From an uncultured Verrucomicrobiota bacterium (GTDB taxonomy: Bacteria > Verrucomicrobiota > Kiritimatiellia > RFP12 > UBA1067), in NCBI GenBank assembly GCA_947305825.1, contig CAMZET010000102.1, positions 1 through 5,684 on the forward strand: DNA of 5,684 bases, given 5' to 3'. The translations under genes were made by a program, and so were the position numbers. Under the pieces are notes generated by a model. It was not told the DNA's origin, did no database searches, and worked only from the letters and a program-made list of their open reading frames with translations. Positions 1 to 5,684 of this stretch are shown here, piece after piece (position 1 is the first letter of the stretch; each line of letters opens with the position of its first letter).

Positions 1-40
1 CGCCGCGCCGGAACTTTTCCAAGCAATTGCAAAACCCCTC

Positions 41-70
41 TTGCGTTTCCGATGCCGAATATGGTATAAT
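41..70 (+). promoter_or_regulatory. Extended -10 sigma70-type promoter for the flavin reductase operon
   Basis: A perfect -10 hexamer TATAAT lies at 65-70 and is preceded by TGG at 62-64, which makes an extended -10 (TGn) element. A weak -35 candidate, TTGCGT (three of six consensus bases), sits at 41-46 with an 18-bp spacer. Transcription would start near 77, which gives a leader of about 190 nt before the first gene. The box match is seen directly; promoter activity is inferred. The reading frame through it is open from the window edge to 128, so an upstream gene tail over this stretch cannot be fully excluded. Confidence 0.6.
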
Positions 71-76
71 CCCACC

Positions 77-267
77 AAAGCAACCGCTTGAAGACTCCAG
101 CATGTCGATAGGCGATAAGCTGCGATAATTTGTGGAATTGCCCGTCGACCGCAACCCGAACGGGAATGGGCTCCAGAAATCGACTGGCGTCCAGTTTGTC
201 GCGATTGCGAAGTTTACGACGTCCATGAAACAGTGAGCTAGCTGGCAATGCAAAGAAAGGAGAAGCC
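77..267 (+). other. Long 5' leader with small dyads and a possible short or decayed ORF
   Basis: This stretch lies between the predicted transcription start and the first gene, and I recognise no established gene or riboswitch in it. A perfect dyad ACTGG-CGT-CCAGT is at 183-195. Its left arm core CTGG (184-187) could instead pair with CCAG at 173-176, so two mutually exclusive small hairpins are possible. A second short dyad, CCCG-AA-CGGG, is at 155-164. An eight-codon ORF (MSIGDKLR) runs 102-128, and the same frame then continues open from 129 to a TGA at 234-236. No FMN riboswitch consensus was recognised despite the flavin-related genes downstream. Confidence 0.35.
256..263 (+). promoter_or_regulatory. 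Ribosome binding site that fixes the GTG start at 268
   Basis: AAAGGAGA at 256-263 contains a near-perfect Shine-Dalgarno core (AGGAG, 258-262), five bases before a GTG. No in-frame ATG lies near it, so the GTG at 268-270 is the start. The downstream residues (MKKKIEV) match the usual N-terminus of this family. Confidence 0.8.
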
Positions 268-783
268 GTGAAAAAGAAAATCGAAGTGCTTGACTGCGCC
301 GCGACGATACTCAACGCCGTCAAGAAAGGAGCGCTGCTGACAACAAAGGCGAACGGCAGGGCGAACACGATGTCGATATCGTGGGGAGCGCTCGGCATCG
401 AGTGGAACAAACCCATCTTCACGACATATGTGCGCGAGGAACGATACACACGCGAATTGCTCGACGCAAACGGAGAGTTCACGGTCAATATCCCGATGGA
501 AGGCAGCGACCTCTCGCTCATCGGCAAATGCGGCTCGGTTTCAGGCCGCGACGTGGACAAGATTGCAGCGAACAACCTTACGCTGGTCAAGGGCGAGTCG
601 GTGTCGGTCCCGGCAATCAAAGAGTATCCGCTTACGCTCGAATGCCGCGTCACCTACAAGCAGCTGCAGAATGACAACGCCATCGCCCCTGAAGACATTG
701 CAAAATTCTACAAGCCAGGCTACGGCGGAACGCACATCGCCTACTTCGGCGAAATCGTCGCAGCGTACATCATCGAAGAATAG
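268..783 (+). CDS. Flavin reductase-like FMN-binding protein (first of pair)
   Basis: This is a 171-residue protein of the flavin reductase-like family, a split-barrel FMN-binding fold. Members bind FMN as a cytoplasmic homodimer and reduce flavins or transfer electrons using NAD(P)H or a partner redox protein. The family pattern is clear: GALLTTKANG..NTMSISWG at about residues 21-40 (the flavin-phosphate-binding strand region), KPIFTTYVREERYT at 48-61, GEFTVNIP at 69-76, and CGSVSGRDVDK at 88-98, a GxxSGRDVDK-type motif typical of the short anaerobe-type members. The C-terminal strand HIAYFGEIVAAY (156-167) closes the barrel. There is no signal peptide or membrane segment, and the length is normal. 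It uses a GTG start with a strong Shine-Dalgarno. It leads a three-gene + strand cluster, 28 nt before a second family member. The exact electron donor and acceptor cannot be read from sequence. Confidence 0.9.
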   Translation: MKKKIEVLDCAATILNAVKKGALLTTKANGRANTMSISWGALGIEWNKPIFTTYVREERYTRELLDANGEFTVNIPMEGSDLSLIGKCGSVSGRDVDKIAANNLTLVKGESVSVPAIKEYPLTLECRVTYKQLQNDNAIAPEDIAKFYKPGYGGTHIAYFGEIVAAYIIEE

Positions 784-811
784 ACGGAAAACAACGAACA
801 AAAAAAGGCAA

Positions 812-1369
812 ATGAAAAAGAACATAGGCGCAAAGAACTGGATGTTTCCTATGCCGGTATTGATGATCGGCACATATGGCGACGACGGCACCCCCGACGT
901 GATGAACGCCGCATGGGGCGGCATCACGCTTGAAGACGAGATAACAATAAGCATCGAAACCACCCACAAGACTTGGGCGAACATTGCGGCGAAAAAGGCG
1001 TTCACCGTCGCTTTCGGAACGGCCGGCACGGTAAAGGCGTGCGACTACCTCGGCATCTCAAGCGGCAACAAGACACCCGATAAAGTCGCAAAGAGCGGCT
1101 TCACGGTCACGAGGAGCGAGTTCGTAGACGCACCGGTCATCAACGAGCTGCCGCTCGTACTGGAGTGCCGTCTCGTCTCGATGAACGAGGAAAACTGCAA
1201 CGTGGTCGGCAAGATCGTCAACTGCGCCGTCGACGAGGCCGCCATGACGGACGGAAAGCCGGATGCCGGGAAAATGAAGCCGATATGCTTCGACACTTGT
1301 GCCCTCGTCTACCGACTCATGGGCGAAATCGTCGCACCCGCTTTCTCCTGCGGCAAAGAACTGATGTAG
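812..1369 (+). CDS. Flavin reductase-like FMN-binding protein (second of pair)
   Basis: This 185-residue protein also belongs to the flavin reductase-like FMN-binding family but to a different branch from its upstream neighbour. Recognisable blocks are the N-terminal MPVLMIGTYGDDGTPDVMNAAWGG (residues 14-37), THKTWANI (51-58), KAFTVAFG (62-69), DYLGISSGNKTPDK (78-91), a block typical of this branch, and FVDAPVINELPLVLECRL (104-121). The C-terminal YRLMGEIVAPAF (167-178) resembles the usual closing strand. The frame is open upstream to 428, but that would overlap the first gene heavily and has no family similarity. I therefore chose ATG 812, which has AAAGG (804-808) three bases before it, a weak, close Shine-Dalgarno, and which gives the family's MKKNIGAK-type N-terminus. 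The likely role is a cytoplasmic flavin or electron-transfer protein acting with its operon partners; the substrate is unknown. Confidence 0.88.
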   Translation: MKKNIGAKNWMFPMPVLMIGTYGDDGTPDVMNAAWGGITLEDEITISIETTHKTWANIAAKKAFTVAFGTAGTVKACDYLGISSGNKTPDKVAKSGFTVTRSEFVDAPVINELPLVLECRLVSMNEENCNVVGKIVNCAVDEAAMTDGKPDAGKMKPICFDTCALVYRLMGEIVAPAFSCGKELM

Positions 1370-1393
1370 CGCCAACAGAAAGGAAATACGACA

Positions 1394-1672
1394 ATGATTA
1401 GACTAAACTGCTTCTTCCAAGCCAAGGAAGATCGTCTCGAGGACGCTCTTCGCGCCGCAAAAGAACTGACAGCAGCCTCGCTCGAACAGGACGGATGCAT
1501 AGCCTACGACGTATTTTCGTCAGCCACACGCACCGGCATCCTCCTTATCTGCGAAACATGGCGCGACGAAGCCTCGCTCGCGGCGCACTCCGCTTCCGAA
1601 CCGTTCGCCAAGAATGTCGCCATAATCAACAACTGCGGCAAGATGAAGATCGAGAAGTTCGAGATGCAGTAG
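1394..1672 (+). CDS. ABM-fold protein, putative quinol monooxygenase (YgiN-like)
   Basis: This 92-residue protein matches the antibiotic biosynthesis monooxygenase (ABM) domain family, a dimeric ferredoxin-like fold that includes the quinol monooxygenase YgiN. The family signature is clear: an N-terminal strand MIRLNCFFQAKE, a helix with ALRAAKELTAAS (residues 18-29), EQDGCIAYDVFSSA (31-44), LLICETWRDEASLAAHSASEPF (50-71) with the conserved His65, and a final strand KMKIEKFE (83-90). Its full length fits the family. Members act without a bound cofactor on quinols or aromatic compounds, but many have no known substrate. The start ATG has AGGA at 1381-1384, nine bases upstream. It is the last gene of the + strand cluster, 24 nt after the second flavin reductase gene, which suggests a shared redox task. 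That link is inferred from position only. Confidence 0.88.
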   Translation: MIRLNCFFQAKEDRLEDALRAAKELTAASLEQDGCIAYDVFSSATRTGILLICETWRDEASLAAHSASEPFAKNVAIINNCGKMKIEKFEMQ

Positions 1673-1689
1673 GTCCGAAATGCAGTAGG
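1664..1689 (+). repeat. 10-nt direct repeat at the end of the ABM gene
   Basis: ATGCAGTAGG occurs at 1664-1673 and again at 1680-1689, with a 16-nt period. The first copy contains the last two sense codons and the stop codon of the ABM gene. The second copy lies just downstream and looks like a small local duplication. No function is evident. Confidence 0.6.
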
Positions 1690-1699
1690 CAGAACCAAG

Positions 1700-1710
1700 C
1701 CCCCCCCCCC
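1700..1710. repeat. Homopolymer run of 11 C's
   Basis: Eleven consecutive C's precede TCCC in the gap between the convergent operons. Such tracts are prone to polymerase slippage and to sequencing or assembly length errors. It is outside any coding region, so phase variation of a protein is not indicated. Its last four bases form the left arm of the hairpin described at 1707-1737. Confidence 0.9.
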
Positions 1711-1737
1711 TCCCTGCCAGCCGAAGCCGGGGAGGGG
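1707..1737. terminator. C-rich/G-rich hairpin between convergent genes, possible bidirectional terminator or REP-like element
   Basis: CCCCTCCCTG (1707-1716) can pair with CGGGGAGGGG (1728-1737): eight Watson-Crick pairs, one G-U pair and one further G-C pair, around an 11-nt loop. It lies 34 nt after the ABM stop and 29 nt after the PHP gene stop on the other strand, where a shared terminator would be expected. It lacks a T-tract on either strand, so it is not a textbook intrinsic terminator. It could instead be a copy of a dispersed intergenic palindrome. The pairing is seen directly; the role is inferred. Confidence 0.4.
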
Positions 1738-1766
1738 AAGGTAGATGTCGACGAGTTCCCCGTGCG

Positions 1767-2579
1767 CTATGGCGAAAAACGCTGGAATGCGCAATCGACA
1801 GCATCGGCGGAGTGCGCGTCGGAAGAGAGTATGAACCTGACGCCGCGAGCGGCGAGCATGGCGCGGAACGCTGCGGATGGGTAAGCGTCGTCCATCCAGC
1901 CGCGCGCGATGGCTCCAGTGTTTATTTCAACGATTTTGCCGGAAGCGGCTATGGCGTCCGCCGTCCGTTCGAGTTCTTCGCGGTACCAAGCGGCGTTTTC
2001 GTCGAAATACGGGTGGCGGGCGTTGAACTTGCGCACGAGGTCGGCGTGGCCGACCACATCGAAGTCGAACGAAGAGACCATATCGCGCTGCTGTTTGAAA
2101 TATGCGCGGATGAATCCGGCGGCGTCGCCGCCGAAATGGCGCCCGATACCGTCCGCGAGAGCCTGCGGGGAGAGGTCGACTTCGACGAGCGCACCGTCCG
2201 GCGCGCGAACGAAATGGATGGAGCCGATGATGTAGTCTGGCGGCGCCTCCGGGAGCGCGTGGCGGGCGAAGACGGCGCGGTCTGGCACGGAGCCGCCCGG
2301 CACGTAGTCAGCCTCGACGCCGCAGAAGATCTCGAGAGAGCCGGCGAATTCGCGAGCGAGGGAGCGAATGTCGGCGATGTAGCGCGGGAGTTTTTCGCGC
2401 GTGAGGCACCAGTCGAGTTCGTCGGCAGGGAGCATGGCGTGGCTGGAGAAGCCGAGACGGCGCAGGCCGCGCCGAAGCGCGGCCTGTGCCATTTCGCGGG
2501 GAGTCGCCTTGCCGTCGCACCATGTGGAGTGCGTATGGAAATTGGCGCGGCCCCCCGCCGCGAGCGTCGCGACGTCCAT
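1767..2579 (-). CDS. PHP-domain phosphatase, histidinol-phosphatase (HisJ/HisK) type
   Basis: This 270-residue PHP-superfamily metal-dependent phosphoesterase is most like histidinol-phosphatase, which hydrolyses L-histidinol phosphate to L-histidinol in histidine synthesis. The metal-site motifs appear in family order: FHTHSTWCDG (His15, His17, Asp22), GFSSHAMLP (His47), CGVEADYVPG (Glu89), IGSIHFV (His122), VVGHADLVRKF (His178) and SSDAHSADAV (Asp254, His256). No signal peptide is present, so it should be cytoplasmic. Its ATG lies one base after the oadB stop (TAG-G-ATG) with no separate Shine-Dalgarno of its own, so translation is probably coupled to oadB. It ends 14 residues after the last metal-binding His, somewhat shorter than many relatives, which have an extra terminal helix. 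No histidine-biosynthesis genes are beside it, so another phosphorylated substrate is possible. Confidence 0.87.
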   Translation of the reverse strand: MDVATLAAGGRANFHTHSTWCDGKATPREMAQAALRRGLRRLGFSSHAMLPADELDWCLTREKLPRYIADIRSLAREFAGSLEIFCGVEADYVPGGSVPDRAVFARHALPEAPPDYIIGSIHFVRAPDGALVEVDLSPQALADGIGRHFGGDAAGFIRAYFKQQRDMVSSFDFDVVGHADLVRKFNARHPYFDENAAWYREELERTADAIAASGKIVEINTGAIARGWMDDAYPSAAFRAMLAARGVRFILSSDAHSADAVDCAFQRFSP

Positions 2580-2580
2580 C

Positions 2581-4149
2581 CTAGCGGCAGAGCGTGTAGA
2601 GGACGCCGGCGACGACCGCCGAGCCGATTACGCCGGAGACGTTCGGGCCCATCGCCTGCATCAGGATGAAGTTGGTCGGGTCGTTCTGGAGCGCGACCTT
2701 GTTCGACACGCGAGCGGCCATCGGGACAGCCGAGACGCCGGCCGAGCCAATCAGCGGGTTCACCTTCTCCTTCGAGAACAGGTTCATGATTTTGGCCATG
2801 GTGACGCCGGCGGCCGTGCCCACGCAGAACGCGATGAGACCGAGCGCCAGGATGCCGAGCGTCGTGCCGGACAGGAACTTCTCGCACGCGAGCTTCGAGC
2901 CGACGGAAAGGCCCAGCATGATTGTCACGATGTTGATGAGCGCGTTGGACATCGTATCGGCGATGCGCGCGACGGAGGGTCCCACTTCCTTTGCGAGGTT
3001 GCCGAGCATGAGCGCGCCGATTAGCGGCACGGCGCTGGGCAGCAGCACGGCGCACAGCAGCAGCACGATGAGCGGGAAGCAAATCTTCTCGATTTTCTTG
3101 ACCTCGCGCAGCGGCGGCATCTTGATGAGGCGCTCCTGTTTCGTGGTGAGCGCGTTCATGATGGGCGGCTGGATTATCGGCACGAGCGCCATGTAGGAAT
3201 AGGCGGCGACGGCGATGGCGCCGAGCAGGTCGGGTGCGAGGCGGCTCGTGAGCCAGATGGCGGTCGGGCCGTCCGCGCCGCCGATGATGCCGATGGATGC
3301 GGCGGCCATGACTGGGTCGACGCCGCCGAAGAAGTCTGCGCCGAAGAGCGCGGCCAGTCCCAGCGCGCCGAAGAGCGCGAAGAATATGCCGAACTGCGCC
3401 GCGCCTCCGAGGAGAGCCATCTTCGGGTTGGCGATAAGCGGGCCGAAATCGGTCATGGCGCCCACGCCCATGAAAATCATGATGGGGAACACGCCGGTAT
3501 CGATGCCGAACTTGAAGAAATAGTGGAGGAATCCGCCCGGCTCGACTATGCCGCCTTGCATCTGCGGGATGCCGGAGGCGAGGAACGTTATCACGCCGTC
3601 GTGCATCATCGATGGCGCGGTAACGCCGGCGAGCGGGCAGTTCGCGAGAAGCCCGCCGAAACCGATGGGCAGCAGCAGCAGAGGCTCAAAGCCCTTGACA
3701 ACGGCGAGATAAATCATGATAAGGCAGAGCGGAATCATGATAAGCTGGCCGACGCCGTAAGGCATGCCGAAGAGCGTCCTCACCTCGTGACCGCGCACGA
3801 AAGCACCCGCCTCGTCGAAGTAGCCGCCAATCCAATCGCCCTTTTTGACCGGGTGGTTAGGAGTGGAGAGGGTCTGGGCCTGCGACTCATCGACGACCCA
3901 GAAGCCGTTGCGGTTGGCGAAAGCGTCGCGCCTTAGGCGGCGGCCTGCGTCGAACTGCGGAGCGGCGGGACGATCCGCCTCGGCGAAGTTGCCGGTGATG
4001 TATGCGGGAGCCTCGCGGCGAGCGAAGCCCGCGATGCCAGTCTCGCCAACGAGCCCCTTGGCTTTCGCCAGCGTCGTGAGCCAGTTGCCCTCCGCGCTCG
4101 CGCCAAGCGCGAGGGCGGAGGCGAATAACGCTATCAGGAATCTCTTCAT
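2581..4149 (-). CDS. oadB: Na+-translocating oxaloacetate decarboxylase beta subunit with N-terminal exported extension
   Basis: This 522-residue integral membrane protein is the beta subunit of the Na+-transport decarboxylase family. In this family the subunit releases CO2 from carboxybiotin and pumps Na+ out of the cell. The core begins near residue 126 and holds the family hallmarks: [19 protein letters not shown] (152-170), [14 protein letters not shown] with Asp293 (matching the essential Asp203 of Klebsiella OadB), [15 protein letters not shown] with Tyr319, and [21 protein letters not shown] (464-484) with Asn464, Gly468, Ser473 and Arg480. Several hydrophobic membrane helices lie between them. 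Residues 1-20 form a good Sec signal peptide (KR, a hydrophobic stretch, then ASA before Glu20). Residues 20-125 are a polar extension that Klebsiella-type OadB lacks. The start ATG 4149 has GGGAG (4162-4158) eight bases upstream. It lies 17 nt after the alpha-type gene and 1 nt before the PHP gene. Confidence 0.93.
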   Translation of the reverse strand: MKRFLIALFASALALGASAEGNWLTTLAKAKGLVGETGIAGFARREAPAYITGNFAEADRPAAPQFDAGRRLRRDAFANRNGFWVVDESQAQTLSTPNHPVKKGDWIGGYFDEAGAFVRGHEVRTLFGMPYGVGQLIMIPLCLIMIYLAVVKGFEPLLLLPIGFGGLLANCPLAGVTAPSMMHDGVITFLASGIPQMQGGIVEPGGFLHYFFKFGIDTGVFPIMIFMGVGAMTDFGPLIANPKMALLGGAAQFGIFFALFGALGLAALFGADFFGGVDPVMAAASIGIIGGADGPTAIWLTSRLAPDLLGAIAVAAYSYMALVPIIQPPIMNALTTKQERLIKMPPLREVKKIEKICFPLIVLLLCAVLLPSAVPLIGALMLGNLAKEVGPSVARIADTMSNALINIVTIMLGLSVGSKLACEKFLSGTTLGILALGLIAFCVGTAAGVTMAKIMNLFSKEKVNPLIGSAGVSAVPMAARVSNKVALQNDPTNFILMQAMGPNVSGVIGSAVVAGVLYTLCR

Positions 4150-4157
4150 TTGCCTGT

Positions 4158-4163
4158 CTCCCT
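4158..4163 (-). promoter_or_regulatory. Ribosome binding site that fixes the oadB start
   Basis: On the minus strand AGGGAG (4163-4158) lies in the 17-nt gap between the alpha-type gene stop and the oadB ATG, with an eight-base spacer. It supports starting OadB at the signal peptide and argues against the long open frame that continues upstream through the alpha gene in a different register. Confidence 0.75.
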
Positions 4164-4166
4164 GAA

Positions 4167-5684
4167 TTAGCCGATGGTGGCGAGGAGGTCGCCTGTGGCT
4201 ACCTTGTCGGTGGCGCCAACGGCAAGCGTGACGGTGCCGTCGCACGGAGCGGTGACGGGCGTCTCCATCTTCATGACGTCCATGACGAGGATTTCGTCGC
4301 CCTTGGAGACAGCGGTTCCGCTCTGGGCGGTGATGCGCAGGATGGTGCCGGGCACGGGAGCCTTGACCTCGGTGCCGCCGGCCGGAGCCGCTGCCGCCGG
4401 AGCCGCAGCCTTGACGCCCGCCTCCGCCTTGAACGCGACTTCCTTGCCGTTCACGACAGCCTTGCCGTCGCCGGTAATCTTCACGCCGTACGCCTTGCCG
4501 TTGATGGTCACCGTCACGCCATCCTTGGAAGGCGCGGGCTTTGCGGCGGCGTCTTCGGCGAAGCGGCAGCCCATCGGCGCCTTGGACGGGTCCTTCAGGA
4601 AGAGGATGCCCTTCTCCTTGCAGGATGCCGCGATGAAGATGTTCTCGTCGGTGACGGGCAGGCCGGCGTCCTCGAGCGCCTTCTTCGCGACGGCTCCGCC
4701 CTTGTTCGGGTCGGCGTCGTTGAGTTCGAGCACCGTCTTCGTCGTCGGCGTCGAATAGGGCTTCGTGAGTTCGTTGGACGCCATGAATTCGGCGGCCTTC
4801 TTGACGATTTCCGGGTCCGGCGGAACAGGCGTCTTGCCGAAGTAGCCGAGCACCATCTTGGCGTAGCCGGGCGAGAACTTCTTGAACTTGCCGAACATGA
4901 CGTTCTGGATGGCCTGCTGGGCGTAGAACTGGCTGACGGGCGTCACGGACGTGCCGAAGCCGCCGAGGCGCACGCAGTCGTACATCTCGGCAATCATGTC
5001 GTCGTACTTGTCCATCATGTTGTTGTCGCGGAGCATCTGGGTGTTGGCGGTAAGTGCGCCGCCCGGCATCGGGCTCCAGATAATCTGCGGGTTGACGTTC
5101 ATCGCTTCCGGCGGGAGGAAGTACTTCTTCATGGCGTTCTTGAAGGAGTCCTCGGCCTTCTTTATCTTCTTGATGTCGATGTCGAAGCAGAAGTCGTCGT
5201 CGCCGTCGAGGCAGTGCCACATGGTGATGATGTCAGGCTGGCAGGTGCCGCCGCTCATGGGAGCCATGGAGAGGTCGATGCCGTCCGCACCGCCGCGCAG
5301 CGCCGCGAGATAGCACGCCACGCCGTTGCCCGCCGTCTCGTGCGAATGGAACTGTATGTGCACGTCCTTGCCGAGGAGTTCGCGAGCGCGCCTCATCGTC
5401 CAGTAGACGGTAGTGGGCGTCGAAGTGCCGGAAGCGTCCTTGAACGCGACGCGGTCGAACGGGATGCCGGCGTCCATAATCATGCGCAGGCGGTCGCGGT
5501 AGAATTCCGGCGTGTGCGTGCCCTGGTTGTCGATGCCGGGCGGCAAGCCCATCATCGTCACGACGACTTCGTGATTGAGCCCGGCCTCGTGGATGCACTG
5601 CCCGGACCACTTCAGGTTGTTCACGTCGTTGAGCGCGTCGAAGTTGCGGATGGAGCTCATGCCGTGCTTCTTGAACATCTGCGC
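4167..5684 (-). CDS. oadA: Oxaloacetate decarboxylase alpha / pyruvate carboxylase B-type carboxyltransferase with biotinyl domain, 5' partial
   Basis: The visible 505 residues are the 3' part of a biotin-dependent carboxyltransferase; the gene runs off the right edge, still open, with about 100 N-terminal residues missing, including the first metal-binding Asp region. Numbering from the first complete codon (5684-5682), the carboxyltransferase domain shows [10 protein letters not shown], the active-site lysine in VAFKDASGT (Lys82), metal ligands in [10 protein letters not shown] (His113, His115) and SGGTCQP (Thr147, matching the catalytic Thr of pyruvate carboxylase). The conserved PYC/OADA domain follows to about residue 380. 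An Ala/Pro-rich linker (about 426-436) leads to a biotinyl domain with VMKMET. The biotinylated Lys472 is encoded at 4269-4271, 34 residues from the end counting itself. In the cytoplasm it would move a carboxyl group from oxaloacetate (or a related 2-oxo-acid) to biotin and pass it to OadB, encoded 17 nt downstream. Substrate assignment rests on the oadB neighbour. Confidence 0.9.
   Translation of the reverse strand, partial: AQMFKKHGMSSIRNFDALNDVNNLKWSGQCIHEAGLNHEVVVTMMGLPPGIDNQGTHTPEFYRDRLRMIMDAGIPFDRVAFKDASGTSTPTTVYWTMRRARELLGKDVHIQFHSHETAGNGVACYLAALRGGADGIDLSMAPMSGGTCQPDIITMWHCLDGDDDFCFDIDIKKIKKAEDSFKNAMKKYFLPPEAMNVNPQIIWSPMPGGALTANTQMLRDNNMMDKYDDMIAEMYDCVRLGGFGTSVTPVSQFYAQQAIQNVMFGKFKKFSPGYAKMVLGYFGKTPVPPDPEIVKKAAEFMASNELTKPYSTPTTKTVLELNDADPNKGGAVAKKALEDAGLPVTDENIFIAASCKEKGILFLKDPSKAPMGCRFAEDAAAKPAPSKDGVTVTINGKAYGVKITGDGKAVVNGKEVAFKAEAGVKAAAPAAAAPAGGTEVKAPVPGTILRITAQSGTAVSKGDEILVMDVMKMETPVTAPCDGTVTLAVGATDKVATGDLLATIG

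Noticed and set aside
1..128. Tail of an upstream + strand gene ending at the TAA at 126-128
   Set aside because: The frame is open from the edge (about 41 codons) but shows no recognisable protein. It contains a near-perfect promoter, which favours intergenic sequence.
236..243. AGCTAGCT palindrome as an operator
   Set aside because: Eight-base palindromes are common by chance. It is not repeated nearby and is not placed at the promoter.
77..267. FMN riboswitch ahead of the flavin-related genes
   Set aside because: None of the conserved RFN-element core sequences were recognised in the leader, and the flavin reductases use flavin and do not make it.
428..811. An upstream extension of the second flavin reductase frame
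   Set aside because: It overlaps the first flavin reductase almost completely and has Arg/Ser-rich nonsense composition. The family N-terminus begins at ATG 812.
1812..2669. A 285-codon + strand open frame antisense to the PHP gene
   Set aside because: It mirrors a GC-rich coding region with all PHP metal-site motifs on the other strand. It has no recognisable domain and overlaps oadB as well.
1949..3082. A 377-codon minus-strand open frame spanning the oadB/PHP junction
   Set aside because: It is an out-of-frame shadow of two well-supported genes, with Arg/Ala/Ser-rich low-complexity composition.
2581..5220. An 879-codon open frame on the minus strand that joins OadB to upstream sequence
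   Set aside because: Only residues from the ATG at 4149 onward are OadB. The upstream part is the wrong register of the alpha-type gene, rich in Arg, His and Gly, and unlike any protein. The Shine-Dalgarno at 4163-4158 marks the true start.

Overview
This window looks like a chromosomal segment of a fairly GC-rich bacterium. The genes suggest an anaerobic or fermentative lifestyle: a biotin-dependent, Na+-translocating decarboxylase, and a small cluster of flavin reductase genes. The decarboxylase beta subunit carries an N-terminal Sec-type signal peptide. A PVC-group (for example Kiritimatiellota-like) gut bacterium would fit, but that is an impression from protein style and is not proven by any marker gene here.

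The layout is two convergent gene groups. On the + strand, a non-coding leader (1-267) holds a strong-looking extended -10 promoter. It is followed by three closely spaced genes: two different flavin reductase-like FMN-binding proteins (268-783 and 812-1369) and a small antibiotic-biosynthesis-monooxygenase (ABM) fold protein (1394-1672). The 24-28 nt gaps suggest one transcript. A 94-nt gap (1673-1766) separates the two groups. It holds a 10-nt direct repeat, a run of 11 C's and a C-rich/G-rich hairpin.

On the - strand, in transcription order from the right edge, come three genes. The first is the 3' part of an oxaloacetate decarboxylase alpha-type gene (carboxyltransferase plus biotinyl domain; its 5' end is outside the window). 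The second is the integral-membrane beta subunit oadB (2581-4149). The third is a PHP-family phosphatase of the histidinol-phosphatase type (1767-2579), whose start codon lies one base after the oadB stop. The alpha subunit would transfer CO2 from a 2-oxo-acid such as oxaloacetate to biotin. The beta subunit would then release CO2 from carboxybiotin and couple this to Na+ export. The gamma subunit (OadG) is not in the window.

I found no clearly novel system, CRISPR array, mobile element, rRNA or tRNA. The most unusual points are the ~125-residue exported extension on OadB, the placement of the PHP phosphatase inside the decarboxylase operon, the paired flavin reductases with an ABM protein, and the poly-C/hairpin junction between the convergent operons.
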